Shown: positions 28,515-37,115, counted from the first letter of the stretch. The stretch is 64,000 bases of DNA from Sphingomonas glacialis (GCF_006439055.1 NZ_RCZC01000002.1:1163220-1227219); one strand, 5' to 3'. The notes: generated by a model not told the origin, from the letters alone. Made by a program: numbers and translations.

Positions 28515-28672
28515 CAACGGCTTCGCGTCTTCGCGTCTTCGCGTGAAAAAGAAGGTTGGTTCACGCGAAGGCGCGAAGACGCGAAGAACCTCTTCTTCTC
28601 CGCGTCTCCGCGTCTCCGCGTGAACAAGAAATTTGGTTCTCGCGGAGACGCGGAGACGCGGAGAGAAGAAGG
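28515..28672. repeat. Two adjacent hairpins built of CGCGTCTTCG / CGCGTCTCCG repeats in the glyQ-glyS spacer (family E)
   Basis: Hairpin 1 (28521-28586) has direct repeats of CTTCGCGT on one arm and CGCGAAGA on the other. Hairpin 2 (about 28591-28671) has CTCCGCGT repeats paired with CGCGGAGA repeats. Arms are about 26-30 bases each. They fill the 214-bp gap between glyQ and glyS, in which I see no gene. Unrelated in sequence to families A and B. Confidence 0.85.
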
Positions 28673-28701
28673 AAGAGGCAGAATGCCTGCGGCGACGAGC
28701 A

Positions 28702-29601
28702 TCACGCGGCGCTCCACGCCGGATATTCGGCCTTCCAGCCTTCGGCATTCTTGTCCATCCACGCCTGGCAGCTGCCCTTCGCGAGATCGCGCACGCGGCC
28801 CATATACGCTTGGCGCTCGGCGACCGAGATCACCCCGCGCGCCTGGAGCAGGTTGAACACGTGGCTCGCCTTGATCGCCTGCTCATAGGCCGGGATCGGC
28901 AGCTTGGCGGCGAGGCTGTTCTCGCACTCGGCGACATGCTTGCGGAACTGGTCGAACAGGCTGTCGGTGTCGGCCACCTCGAAGTTCCAGGTCGACATCT
29001 CGACCTCATTCTCGTGGAACACCTCGCCATAGGTCACGCCAGCGTCGTTGAACGCCAGGTCGTACACATTGTCGACATTCTGCACATACATCGCGAGCCG
29101 CTCCAACCCATAGGTGAGCTCGCCCGCGACGGGCTTCATGTCGAAGCCGCCCATCTGCTGGAAATAGGTGAACTGGGTGACTTCCATCCCGTCGCACCAA
29201 ACTTCCCAGCCCAGGCCCCACGCGCCGAGCGTCGGGCTTTCCCAATCGTCCTCGACGAAGCGGATGTCGTGGACCAGCGGATCGATGCCGATCGCCGCCA
29301 GGCTGCCGAGATACAGCTCCTGCAGGTTCGACGGGCTCGGCTTCAGGATCACCTGATATTGGTAATAATGCTGCAGCCGGTTGGGGTTCTCGCCGTAGCG
29401 GCCGTCGGTCGGGCGGCGGCACGGCTGGACGAAGGCGGCGTTCCACGGCTTGGGGCCGAGCGCGCGCAGCGTCGTGGCGGTGTGGAACGTCCCCGCCCCC
29501 ATCTCCATGTCATAGGCCTGGAGGATGAGGCAGCCATGCTGGCTCCAGTATTCGTGGAGCTTGAGGATCATGCCCTGGAAGCTGAGGGGTCTGTCGGTCA
29601 C
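28702..29601 (-). CDS. glyQ: Glycyl-tRNA synthetase alpha subunit
   Basis: 299 residues from GTG 29601. Catalytic subunit of the alpha2beta2 enzyme, binding glycine, ATP and the tRNA acceptor end. Family sequence starts [55 protein letters not shown] and [20 protein letters not shown] are canonical. The frame extends 36 codons further upstream but that part has no family character. No strong ribosome site precedes the GTG. glyS follows after the family E hairpins. Confidence 0.95.
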   Translation of the reverse strand: MTDRPLSFQGMILKLHEYWSQHGCLILQAYDMEMGAGTFHTATTLRALGPKPWNAAFVQPCRRPTDGRYGENPNRLQHYYQYQVILKPSPSNLQELYLGSLAAIGIDPLVHDIRFVEDDWESPTLGAWGLGWEVWCDGMEVTQFTYFQQMGGFDMKPVAGELTYGLERLAMYVQNVDNVYDLAFNDAGVTYGEVFHENEVEMSTWNFEVADTDSLFDQFRKHVAECENSLAAKLPIPAYEQAIKASHVFNLLQARGVISVAERQAYMGRVRDLAKGSCQAWMDKNAEGWKAEYPAWSAA

Positions 29602-29696
29602 GCCGCGGGCTTTGGCGCAGGGCGGCGGAAATTTCAACAGCGCGCTGGGCCTTGCTGCTGCCCCGTCAGCCTGCACTGACCTTTTGTAAGGGGTTC

Positions 29697-29725
29697 TTGA
29701 CATGGACACGACTCGCTGTCATTTA
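29697..29725 (+). promoter_or_regulatory. Candidate sigma-70-type promoter for the XRE regulator gene
   Basis: TTGACA at 29697-29702, 17-base spacer, then CATTTA at 29720-29725 as a weak -10. It would start transcription near 29732, just before the palindrome at 29737. Sequence pattern only. Confidence 0.4.
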
Positions 29726-29736
29726 GTCATGGACAG

Positions 29737-29751
29737 CTGACATAGTGTCAG
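29737..29751. promoter_or_regulatory. Perfect palindrome, candidate operator of the XRE regulator
   Basis: CTGACATAGTGTCAG is a perfect inverted repeat (6-base arms, 3-base centre) placed right after the predicted transcription start of the XRE gene. TGTCA half-sites also occur at 29718 and 29748. XRE regulators commonly repress themselves through such sites; that is an inference here. Confidence 0.45.
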
Positions 29752-29757
29752 TGTCGC

Positions 29758-29814
29758 ATGATGGAGGGACAGATGTTCGATGATCCAAGCAGCCCCCTGT
29801 CGCCGCTCGATTGA
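29758..29814 (+). other. Possible short upstream reading frame before the XRE gene
   Basis: A strong GGAGGGACAG site precedes ATG 29773, which opens a 13-codon frame (MFDDPSSPLSPLD) ending TGA at 29812-29814; an in-frame ATG at 29758 would make it 18 codons. It stops 25 bases before the regulator's ATG. It could be a leader peptide or simply a mis-set ribosome site. No homology known. Confidence 0.2.
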
Positions 29815-29839
29815 CGATGCGGCTCCGATGGAAACCGAC

Positions 29840-30055
29840 ATGAAGAACCGCTTGAAGGTGCTGCGCGCCGAACGCGACTGGAGCCAGGCCGAGCTTGGCG
29901 GCCGGCTCGGCGTGTCGCGGCAAGCGGTCAACGCGATTGAAACCGGCAAATACGATCCGTCGCTGCCGCTGGCGTTCAAACTGTCGCGCCTGTTCGAAAT
30001 GCCGATCGAGGAGATTTTCGATGATCAGACCGGAAATACCCATGACGCAGAATGA
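29840..30055 (+). CDS. XRE-family transcriptional regulator, short
   Basis: 71 residues: NRLKVLRAERDWSQAELGGR then LGVSRQAVNAIETGKYDPSL is a clear helix-turn-helix_3 domain filling nearly the whole protein, ending with the FEMPIEEIFDDQ tail of the YgzD/XRE mini-regulator class. An earlier ATG (29780 or 29828) is possible, but family proteins begin at KNRLKVLR. The downstream membrane gene overlaps its last 35 bases, a pairing seen widely with such mini-regulators. A palindrome upstream suggests autoregulation. Confidence 0.88.
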   Translation: MKNRLKVLRAERDWSQAELGGRLGVSRQAVNAIETGKYDPSLPLAFKLSRLFEMPIEEIFDDQTGNTHDAE

Positions 30056-30470
30056 CATCGGCCCCGGCGAGGCCGCCGATCGCGCGCGCTCGCGCCGCAC
30101 GTTCATCACGGTTGCCGTGCTCAGCCTGCTCGGCGGCGCGGTCGGCTTCACCGCCGCGCTGATCGAGCCGCACGAGGCGACGCTCACCACGGGCGGTTCG
30201 CTGCCCGCGTGGTTCGCGATCCTTGCCGCGCTGCTGATGATCGGCGCGGTGACCGCGGGGAGCCTCGTCTATTACCGCACGATGGACGAGCTCCAGCGAC
30301 TCGACAATTACTGGGCGGCGACGATCGGCGCCAACGTGCTGCTGATCGCCTATCCCGTCTGGTTGATCCTGTGGAAGGGCGGGCTCGTCCCCGCCCCCGA
30401 TGCGATGACGCTGTATCTCGCGGTGCTGGTCTCGACCGGCCTTGCTTATGCCTGGCGCAAGCTGCGCTGA
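30021..30470 (+). CDS. Four-helix membrane protein paired with the XRE regulator
   Basis: 149 residues from ATG 30021, which has a GAGGAG site 7 bases upstream inside the regulator gene; ATG 30042 is the alternative. Hydrophobic segments at about residues 28-47, 63-82, 97-115 and 126-143 give four membrane helices, with a charged loop RTMDELQRLDNYWAA between helices 2 and 3. I know no function; genes like this regularly accompany short XRE regulators. Overlapping frames imply translational coupling. Confidence 0.8.
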   Translation: MIRPEIPMTQNDIGPGEAADRARSRRTFITVAVLSLLGGAVGFTAALIEPHEATLTTGGSLPAWFAILAALLMIGAVTAGSLVYYRTMDELQRLDNYWAATIGANVLLIAYPVWLILWKGGLVPAPDAMTLYLAVLVSTGLAYAWRKLR

Positions 30471-30503
30471 CCTCGACACACGCCTTTTGATAAGGATTTG
30501 AAC

Positions 30504-31427
30504 ATGAAGACGCTCGATTTCGGGCAGACGGCGATCACGCTCGCCGCGCTGCTGCTCGCCGCCAACAGCGCGCCGCAAACCGCCGCGCCGGCCCCCGCCC
30601 CCACGCCCGCCGCCTCGGTTCCTGCCGACCCTGCGCTGTGGGTGGTCAAGGACAAGGACACGACGATCTATCTGTTCGGCACGGTCCATGCGCTCAAGCC
30701 TAACCTCAGCTGGTTCGATTCGGCGGTGCGCAAGGCGTTCGACGCGAGCGGTCAGCTCGTTCTCGAAATCCCGCTGCCCACCCCTGAGCAAGCCAAGAAG
30801 GTGATCGGGCCGCTGGCGATGGACCCGACCGGCCCGACGCTGACGCAGAAGCTGCCCGAGAAGAGCCGCGCCGCTTATGCCGCCGCGCTCACGAGGCTCG
30901 GCGTACCCGCCGCCGCGCTCGACCGTTTCGAGCCGTGGTTCGCCGCGGTGACGATGGGGCAGATATCGCTGCAAAAGGCGGGCTACAGCACCGCCGACGG
31001 CGCCGAGATGGCGCTCGACGCCGCCGCCAAGGCCGCGGGCAAGCCGGTCACCGGGCTCGAGACGCTCGAACAGCAGCTCGGCTTTTTCCACGATTTGCCG
31101 CAAGCCGACCAGATCGCCTTCCTGCTCGAGAACGTGAAGGACCTCGACAAGTTCGACACCACGATCAACGCGATGGTCGACAAATGGAAAGCGGGCGACG
31201 CCGAGGGCTTGAGCAAGCTGATGAACGAGGATCTCACCGGCCAAGAGAATCTCTACAAGGTGCTGCTGGTCGATCGCAACGCGCGCTGGGCCGACTGGAT
31301 CGACACGCGGCTGAAGACGCCGGGCACGGTGTTCATCGCGGTCGGCGCGGGGCATCTGGCGGGCAAGGACAGCGTACAGGCGCAGCTCGCCAAGCATCGC
31401 ATCGTCGCGACGCGGATCCGCTATTGA
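30504..31427 (+). CDS. TraB/GumN family protein, copy 1
   Basis: 307 residues. Signal peptide (TAITLAALLLAANSAPQTAA) then the TraB/GumN domain: DTTIYLFGTVHALKPNLSWF, GLETLEQQLGFFHDLP and the C-terminal FIAVGAGHLAGKDSVQAQL. The paired glycine/histidine motifs suggest a metal-dependent hydrolase of the TIKI/erythromycin-esterase-like clan, but no bacterial role is settled. ATG 30504 preferred over TTG 30498. Its TGA overlaps the TTG start of a second copy. Confidence 0.85.
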   Translation: MKTLDFGQTAITLAALLLAANSAPQTAAPAPAPTPAASVPADPALWVVKDKDTTIYLFGTVHALKPNLSWFDSAVRKAFDASGQLVLEIPLPTPEQAKKVIGPLAMDPTGPTLTQKLPEKSRAAYAAALTRLGVPAAALDRFEPWFAAVTMGQISLQKAGYSTADGAEMALDAAAKAAGKPVTGLETLEQQLGFFHDLPQADQIAFLLENVKDLDKFDTTINAMVDKWKAGDAEGLSKLMNEDLTGQENLYKVLLVDRNARWADWIDTRLKTPGTVFIAVGAGHLAGKDSVQAQLAKHRIVATRIRY

Positions 31428-32287
31428 GACGCGCGGGCGTCGCGATCGGGCTGGCGCTGGCGCTGGCGGGGTGTGGACCGGCGCCTGAGATCCCGGCGCA
31501 TCCCGCGCTGTGGCGGGTGGCGGATGGCGATACGACGATCTGGCTGTTCGGATCGATCCACGCGCTGCCGCCACGCGTCGCCTGGCAGACGCCCGCGGTG
31601 GCCGGCGCGATCGCGGCGGCGGATACGCTGATCCTCGAAGTGCCGCCCGCCGACGATGGCGCGGCGCGCGCGCAGTTCCTGGCGCTGGCGGAGCAACCGG
31701 GTTTGCCGCCGTTGCTCGAGCGGGTGGCGGCGGATGATCGCGGGGTGCTGGCACGTGGCATGGCGGTCGCGGGGCAATCGCCGGAAACGCTCGATGGGTT
31801 GAAGACCTGGGCGGCGGCGCTGACGATCGGCGCGGGGGCCGGGCATATCGCCGATGCCGATGCGGCCAATGGCGTCGAGGCGGTGCTGACGCGGGCGTTC
31901 GCGGGCAAGGCGATTGGCGCGCTGGAGAGCCGCGACGGGCAGTTGCGGATGTTCGACCGCCTCCCCCCCGAGTCGCAGCGCACGCTGCTGATCGCCGCGG
32001 CGCGCGACGCCCTTTCGGCGGCGAAGGGCGATGCCGCGCTGCTAACGGCGTGGACGGCCGGCGATGCGGCGGGGCTCGCCGCCGATGTCGCGCCGTTGCG
32101 GCGCGATCCGGCGATGGGGGCGGCGCTGGTGACCGATCGCAACGCCCGCTGGGCGAGCGCGATCGTGCGCCGGCTGGCGCGGCCCGGGCGGGTGTTCGTC
32201 GCGGTTGGTGCGGGGCATCTGGTCGGGCCGGAATCGGTAGTGTCGATGCTGCAGGCGCGGGGGCTGAAGGTCGAACGGGTCGAGTGA
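31424..32287 (+). CDS. TraB/GumN family lipoprotein, copy 2, TTG start
   Basis: 287 residues from TTG 31424, overlapping the stop of copy 1 as TTGA. The N-terminus is a lipoprotein signal (VAIGLALALAGC). Domain signatures repeat those of copy 1: DTTIWLFGSIHALPPRVAW, GALESRDGQLRMFDRLP and FVAVGAGHLVGPESVVSML, as does VTDRNARWASAIVRRL against VDRNARWADWIDTRL. A tandem duplication with divergence is the simple reading. Without the TTG no start exists before the domain. Confidence 0.82.
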   Translation: MRRAGVAIGLALALAGCGPAPEIPAHPALWRVADGDTTIWLFGSIHALPPRVAWQTPAVAGAIAAADTLILEVPPADDGAARAQFLALAEQPGLPPLLERVAADDRGVLARGMAVAGQSPETLDGLKTWAAALTIGAGAGHIADADAANGVEAVLTRAFAGKAIGALESRDGQLRMFDRLPPESQRTLLIAAARDALSAAKGDAALLTAWTAGDAAGLAADVAPLRRDPAMGAALVTDRNARWASAIVRRLARPGRVFVAVGAGHLVGPESVVSMLQARGLKVERVE

Positions 32288-32289
32288 TA

Positions 32290-32471
32290 TCCTTCTCCCT
32301 TTGGGAGAAGGTGGAGCGAAGCGCCGGATGAGGGTGGCTGGGTGTTCCGCTTCGACCCTCACCCTTCCCACGCCTGCGGCGCGGGCCCAGTTTCGGGTGA
32401 ACAGCGCCCCGCGCTGTTCAGGCCATGCGGGGCATGGCCGACCCGAAACTCCTCTCCCGATGGGAGAGGGC
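32290..32471. repeat. Palindromic repeat, family B, with a nested three-way junction
   Basis: Outer family B arms (CCTTCTCCCTTTGGGAGAAG and CTCTCCCGATGGGAGAGGG) frame a nested structure: AGTTTCGGGT (32389-32398) pairs with ACCCGAAACT (32441-32450) and encloses two perfect 8-bp hairpins, GAACAGCG/CGCTGTTC (32399-32419) and GGCCATGC/GCATGGCC (32421-32439). Lies between traB copy 2 and rplY, both on the plus strand. Confidence 0.85.
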
Positions 32472-32580
32472 GTTGCGATATTGCACTTCCCGCCCCGCTC
32501 CCCTATAGCGCCGCGCTTCGGCCAGGGTCATCCCTGGAGGCTTGGCCGGAAACACCACAACCGTATTTCGGAGTAATGCA

Positions 32581-33261
32581 ATGAGCGACCAATTGGAGCT
32601 CGCAGCCGAGACGCGCGAACAGGTTGGCAAGGGAGCCTCCCGTTTGCTTCGTCGCGAAGGCCGCGTCCCCGCCGTGATCTACGGCAACAAGCAAGAACCC
32701 CTCTCGATCCACGTCGAGGAAAAGGCGCTGATGCGTCTCCTCATGACGGGTCACTTCATGAATTCGGTCGTCATGGTCGACGCCGGTGGCAAGCAGATCC
32801 GCACCCTGCCGAAGGACGTCTCGTTCGACGCCGTCACCGATCGTCCGACGCATGTCGATTTCCTGCGCATCGGCGCGCACACCACCGTGCACGTCAACGT
32901 GCCGATCGTCTTCGCTGACGAGGACGATGCCCCCGGTATCGCCAAGGCTGGCGGCGTGCTCAACATCACGCGCCACGAACTCGAGCTGGTCTGCGACGCC
33001 GCCGACATCCCCACCGAGATCACGATCTCGCTCGCGGGTCTCGACGTCGGTGCCTCGATCCACATCTCGGACGTGAAGCTGCCCAAGGGCGTCACCCCGG
33101 CGATCGCCGACCGCGACTTCGCGATCGCGACGATCGTTCCGCCGACGGTCCCGACCGTCGAGGACGAAGAGCTCGAGGCTGCGGTTGCCGAAGCACAGTC
33201 GGCTGAAGCAGAGGCCGAGGCCGCTGCAGAAGACGACGCCGAAGGCGACAAGGCCGAGTAA
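32581..33261 (+). CDS. rplY: 50S ribosomal protein L25 / general stress protein Ctc
   Basis: 226 residues, the long CTC form. Binds 5S rRNA with its N-terminal beta-barrel ([20 protein letters not shown], then [16 protein letters not shown]), followed by the TL5 C-terminal domain and an acidic tail ([14 protein letters not shown]). ATG 32581 with GGAG upstream is the start; a hairpin (CCAGGG TCAT CCCTGG, 32522-32537) sits in the leader and might be regulatory. pth follows after 94 bp, a common pair. Confidence 0.95.
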   Translation: MSDQLELAAETREQVGKGASRLLRREGRVPAVIYGNKQEPLSIHVEEKALMRLLMTGHFMNSVVMVDAGGKQIRTLPKDVSFDAVTDRPTHVDFLRIGAHTTVHVNVPIVFADEDDAPGIAKAGGVLNITRHELELVCDAADIPTEITISLAGLDVGASIHISDVKLPKGVTPAIADRDFAIATIVPPTVPTVEDEELEAAVAEAQSAEAEAEAAAEDDAEGDKAE

Positions 33262-33355
33262 GCAGCTGCTGTCCCCTTGCGGGATGCACACAATCGGGGC
33301 AGCGGAGGCAGAAGCTTTCGCTGCCCCGTTCGTTTGAAGAAGGTAGGCTTTCGCC

Positions 33356-33931
33356 GTGCAAATCTGGGTCGGCCTGGGCAATCCCGGCGCGCAATATGCG
33401 CTCAACCGGCACAATGTCGGCTTCATGGTGCTCGACACGATCGCCGACCTGCACGGCTTCGGCGCGGTCAAGAAGGCATTCCAGGGCTGGACCCAGGAAG
33501 GCCGCATCGGCGCGCAAAAGATCCTGCTCCTCAAGCCCGCCACCTTCATTAACGAAAGCGGCCGCAGCGTCGGCGAGGCGATGCGCTTCTACAAGCTGAG
33601 CGAGGGCGACGTCACCGTCTTCCACGACGAGCTCGATCTCGACCCGTTCCGCGTCAAAGTGAAGACCGGCGGCGGCACCGCGGGGCATAACGGCCTGCGC
33701 TCGACCGAAGCGCATATCGGCAACGCCTTCCGCCGCGTCCGCCTCGGCATCGGCCACCCCGGCCATAAAGACAAAGTCAGCCCGTATGTGCTCGGCAATT
33801 ACGCCAAGGCCGAGATGGATTCGCTCGCCGACATGCTCGGCGCAGTCGCGGCCGAGTCATCATGGCTCGCTAGCGGCGACGACGGGCGATTCATGAGCGA
33901 CGTCGCGTTGCGACTGGGAGACAAGAAGTGA
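33356..33931 (+). CDS. pth: Peptidyl-tRNA hydrolase
   Basis: 191 residues, GTG start. Releases peptides from prematurely dropped peptidyl-tRNA. N-terminal VGLGNPGAQYALNRHNVGFM contains the catalytic His and Asn neighbourhood; FHDELDLDPFRVKVKTGGGT and AGHNGLRSTEAHIG are further hallmarks. The TGA overlaps the next gene's GTG (GTGA). Confidence 0.96.
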   Translation: MQIWVGLGNPGAQYALNRHNVGFMVLDTIADLHGFGAVKKAFQGWTQEGRIGAQKILLLKPATFINESGRSVGEAMRFYKLSEGDVTVFHDELDLDPFRVKVKTGGGTAGHNGLRSTEAHIGNAFRRVRLGIGHPGHKDKVSPYVLGNYAKAEMDSLADMLGAVAAESSWLASGDDGRFMSDVALRLGDKK

Positions 33932-34533
33932 CCACGCGCAGCCTGTTCGCCACCCCGCTCTACGAAGCGAAGCTCAAGAACGCGGCGCTGGTCGCCGAGC
34001 TCGAACGCTCGTGCCACGCGCTCGCAGAGGATGATCGCGCCGGGCGCGGTTGGTCGAAGGCGCATGGCTATCGCGGCTACACCTCCTACGCCTCGCTCAA
34101 CGATCTGCCGGTCCGCGACCCGGCGTTCGGCGATCTGGTCAAGCTGCTCAACAAGCATGTCGCCAAGTTCGCCGAGGAATGCGCGTTCGAGCTCGACGGC
34201 GGCAAGCTCAAGCTCGACAGCCTGTGGGTCAACGTGATGAAGCCGGGCGGCATGCATGCCGGGCATATCCACCCGCACAGCGTGGTCTCGGGAACGGTCT
34301 ATATCGCCGTCCCGCCGGGCGCGGGCGCGATCAAGTTCGAGGATCCGCGCCTCCCGATGATGATGGCCGCCCCGCGCCGCCGCGACGACGCGATCGAGGC
34401 GCTCAAGACCTTCGTTTCGGTCGAGCCGCAGGCGGGCAGCGTGCTGCTGTGGGAAAGCTGGCTGCGCCACGAAGTCGCGCCGGGGACCGCCAAGACCGAG
34501 CGGGTGAGCATCAGCTTCAACTATCGCTGGTAG
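33928..34533 (+). CDS. Putative 2-oxoglutarate/Fe(II) oxygenase (TIGR02466-like)
   Basis: 201 residues, GTG start overlapping pth. The double-stranded beta-helix signature is HAGHIHPHSVVSGTVYIAVP followed by GAIKFEDPR and WESWLRHEV, giving the HxH...H iron triad, and ERVSISFNYRW closes with the family Arg. The acceptor is unknown; TIGR02466 members are annotated only as putative oxygenases. Its place behind pth could mean a translation-related substrate, but that is guesswork. Confidence 0.8.
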   Translation: MTTRSLFATPLYEAKLKNAALVAELERSCHALAEDDRAGRGWSKAHGYRGYTSYASLNDLPVRDPAFGDLVKLLNKHVAKFAEECAFELDGGKLKLDSLWVNVMKPGGMHAGHIHPHSVVSGTVYIAVPPGAGAIKFEDPRLPMMMAAPRRRDDAIEALKTFVSVEPQAGSVLLWESWLRHEVAPGTAKTERVSISFNYRW

Positions 34534-34552
34534 GCGGCGCTACCCCCTAACC

Positions 34553-34648
34553 CGTCACCCCGGGCTCGTCCCGGAGTCCACCGTGATACGAACGCTGCAG
34601 CCGCAGTGCGCGCGGCACGGTGGGCCCCGGCACGAGGCCGGGGTGACG
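34553..34648. repeat. Palindromic repeat, family A, copy between convergent genes
   Basis: CGTCACCCCGGGCTCGTCCC at 34553 and the complement near GGCACGAGGCCGGGGTGACG (ends 34648). Same arms as 784-873. Sits in the 131-bp gap between the oxygenase and a convergent outer-membrane gene. Confidence 0.85.
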
Positions 34649-34664
34649 GGTCAGGCGCTGGCGC

Positions 34665-35315
34665 TCAAAACGCGTAGGTCATCACCAGATCCGCCACCGG
34701 ATTGCGCGCTGAATGACTGTCGTCGCGCAGCCCCGGGACCGTCTCGTCGGCATACATCGCGGTCGAGCGGCCGACCATCATGCCGCCCTCGACGCCGATC
34801 TTCATCCGGTCGCTAAGCGCGGCGTCGTACCCCACCATCGCGACGGGCGCGTAGTTTTCATAGCCGTCGCGCAGGTTCACCGCGCCGACCGGAAGCCGCA
34901 TCAGCGCCGCCCTCCCCGCCGCCGCGCCCGGCCCGACATCGGAAGCGCGGTAGCGCATGTGATAGCTCGATCCGACCGACACTCGCAGACCGCGATCGCC
35001 ATGCGCATAGGCATCCTTCATGCCGGTGCCGCGCGCGCGCAGATTCTGTTTGAGCGTCTTCACCGCGTTCGCCTGATAGCCCCGCGCGAGCCGCAGATCG
35101 TACGACACCGCAGGCTGGGCCCCCGTTTCGATATGCGGGGACAGCGACACGAGAGCGGAAGCGGTCGTGCCGCGCGGAACAGTGGGGTCTACCGCGGACG
35201 CCGGATCTTCGAGCGAAACGATGTGCGATTCGAACTCGGCTGCATTGGCGAGGCCCGGCGCCACGCCCGAGAGCAGGATCGTGACACAACAGCTCTGCAG
35301 AGACTTTCGGCGCAT
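34665..35315 (-). CDS. Probable outer-membrane or secreted hypothetical protein
   Basis: 216 residues from ATG 35315. Signal peptide (QSCCVTILLSGVAPGLANAA). The rest has alternating hydrophobic strands and ends in aromatic VMTYAF, the C-terminal Phe typical of outer-membrane beta-barrels; VGSSYHMRYRASDVG and VGYDAALSDRMKIGVEG look strand-like. No family recognised. The frame upstream of 35315 lacks coding character. Convergent with the oxygenase, divergent from ychF. Confidence 0.72.
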   Translation of the reverse strand: MRRKSLQSCCVTILLSGVAPGLANAAEFESHIVSLEDPASAVDPTVPRGTTASALVSLSPHIETGAQPAVSYDLRLARGYQANAVKTLKQNLRARGTGMKDAYAHGDRGLRVSVGSSYHMRYRASDVGPGAAAGRAALMRLPVGAVNLRDGYENYAPVAMVGYDAALSDRMKIGVEGGMMVGRSTAMYADETVPGLRDDSHSARNPVADLVMTYAF

Positions 35316-35499
35316 CGCATTGACCCCAGCAAGAAACTCCAACGTACGACTCGGCGCGCGAGCGCCTTGATCCAGAATCAACAGCCTATGCCTTTGCCGG
35401 TTCCCAGCAAGGGCCTTCGTAGTGCGACAGGCTGGTCTTTCGCGGCACAAAGCCGTATCGGGCGCGCATCACGCACATCATCGCACACCAAGGAATATC

Positions 35500-36600
35500 A
35501 TGGGTTTTCGCTGTGGCATCGTCGGGCTGCCCAATGTCGGCAAGTCCACCCTCTTCAACGCGCTGACGCAGACCGCGGCAGCGCAGGCGGCGAACTATCC
35601 GTTCTGCACGATCGAGCCGAACGTCGGCAACGTCGCGGTGCCCGATCCGCGGCTCGATAAGCTCGCCGCGGTCGCGGGTTCGCAGAAGATCATCGAGACG
35701 CAACTCGGGTTCGTCGACATTGCCGGGCTGGTGCGTGGCGCGTCGAAGGGCGAGGGTCTGGGCAACCAGTTCCTCGGCAACATCCGCGAAGTCGACGCGA
35801 TCGTCCATGTGCTGCGCTGCTTCGAGGATGACGACGTCACGCATGTCGAGGGCAAGGTCGATCCGATCGCCGATGCCGAGACCGTCGAGACCGAGCTGAT
35901 GCTGTCGGATCTCGAAAGCCTCGAGAAGCGCGTCCCCAATCTGCTCAAGAAGGCGACGCAGGGCGACAAGGAAGCCAAGGTCGCCGCATCGGTGCTCGGC
36001 CAAGCGCTCGAACTGCTGCGCGAGGGCAAGCCCGCGCGGTTGACCGTACCCAAGGACGAGGATGAGACGCGCGCCTTCAGCCAGGCGCAGCTGCTCACCG
36101 CCAAGCCCGTCCTCTATGTCTGCAACGTCGAGGAGGCGAGCGCCGCCAACGGCAACAGCCAGTCGGCGCGCGTGTTCGAGAAGGCCAAGGCCGAGGGCGC
36201 CGAAGCCGTCGTCGTCTCCGCCGCGATCGAGGCCGAGATCGCGACGATGGACCCCGCCGAACGCGGCGAGTTCCTCGCCGAGCTGGGCCTCGAAGAGACC
36301 GGCCTGACGCGCGTGATCGTCGCTGGCTATCGGTTGCTCAAGCTGTTCACCTTCTTCACCGTCGGCCCGAAGGAAGCGCGCGCCTGGACGGTCCATGCCG
36401 GCGCCAAAGCTCCGCAGGCGGCCGGCGAGATCCACACCGATTTCGAGCGCGGCTTCATCCGCGCCGAGACGATCGCCTATGACGACTATGTCGCATTGGG
36501 CGGCGAAACCGGCGCGCGCGATGCCGGCAAGCTTCGCCAGGAGGGCAAGGAATATGTCGTCCATGACGGCGACGTGCTGAACTTCCGCTTCAACGTGTGA
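35500..36600 (+). CDS. ychF: Redox-regulated ATPase YchF (Obg-like)
   Basis: 366 residues. OBG-family ATPase that binds ribosomes. P-loop GLPNVGKSTLFNAL, DIAGLVRGASKGEGLGNQFL, and the C-terminal TGS domain (FTVGPKEARAWTVHAGAKAP). ATG 35500 gives the usual N-terminus. The stop is shared with the next start (GTGA). Confidence 0.96.
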   Translation: MGFRCGIVGLPNVGKSTLFNALTQTAAAQAANYPFCTIEPNVGNVAVPDPRLDKLAAVAGSQKIIETQLGFVDIAGLVRGASKGEGLGNQFLGNIREVDAIVHVLRCFEDDDVTHVEGKVDPIADAETVETELMLSDLESLEKRVPNLLKKATQGDKEAKVAASVLGQALELLREGKPARLTVPKDEDETRAFSQAQLLTAKPVLYVCNVEEASAANGNSQSARVFEKAKAEGAEAVVVSAAIEAEIATMDPAERGEFLAELGLEETGLTRVIVAGYRLLKLFTFFTVGPKEARAWTVHAGAKAPQAAGEIHTDFERGFIRAETIAYDDYVALGGETGARDAGKLRQEGKEYVVHDGDVLNFRFNV

Positions 36601-37115
36601 GGCCATCGCCGGTCGCCATCACCACGTTCCGCGCCGAGTCCCAAGCGGACGTCGTGGCGCTGATCGTGGGGATCCAGGCCGGCGAATTCGGCGTGCGGAT
36701 TACCGCCGCCGACCAGCCCGACCTCGCCGACATCCCCGGCTTCTATCAGTCGGGCGCCGGCGGGTTCTGGACCGCGGTGGTGGACGGAGAGATCGTCGGG
36801 ACGATCGCATTGCGCGATTGCGGCGGCGGGCTGGGCGCGTTGCGCAAGATGTTCGTCGCGCCCGCCTGGCGAGGGCGCGAGCATGGCGTCGGCGCGGCGT
36901 TGCTGGCGCACCTGCTCGCGCATGCGCGAACCGTGGGGCTGGAGACGGTGATGCTCGGCACCACGGCGCAATTCGTCGGCGCGCATCGCTTCTATGAGAA
37001 GAACGGCTTCGTCGAGATCGCCATGGACGCGCTGCCGCCGTCGTTCCCCCGAATGCCGCTCGACACCAAATTCTATCGGCTGACGCTGGGCGCTGCCGCG
37101 TCCTTGCCCGAATGA
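36597..37115 (+). CDS. GNAT family N-acetyltransferase
   Basis: 172 residues, GTG start overlapping the ychF stop. Acetyl-CoA site in LRKMFVAPAWRGREHGVGAA (RxxGxG type) and the C-terminal EKNGFVEIAMDALP. Substrate unknown. Separate from ychF function as far as can be seen; coupling is probably only for expression. Confidence 0.85.
   Translation: MRPSPVAITTFRAESQADVVALIVGIQAGEFGVRITAADQPDLADIPGFYQSGAGGFWTAVVDGEIVGTIALRDCGGGLGALRKMFVAPAWRGREHGVGAALLAHLLAHARTVGLETVMLGTTAQFVGAHRFYEKNGFVEIAMDALPPSFPRMPLDTKFYRLTLGAAASLPE

Noticed and set aside
28515..28672. Repeat array resembling a small CRISPR
   Set aside because: Repeats are contiguous or inverted with no regular spacers and no cas genes nearby.
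29758..30470. Toxin-antitoxin pair
   Set aside because: The regulator lacks an antitoxin-type toxin-binding tail and the second gene is a four-helix membrane protein without a toxin motif.
32389..32450. tRNA-like three-way junction
   Set aside because: No anticodon loop of seven bases, no T-loop or CCA; not a tRNA gene.
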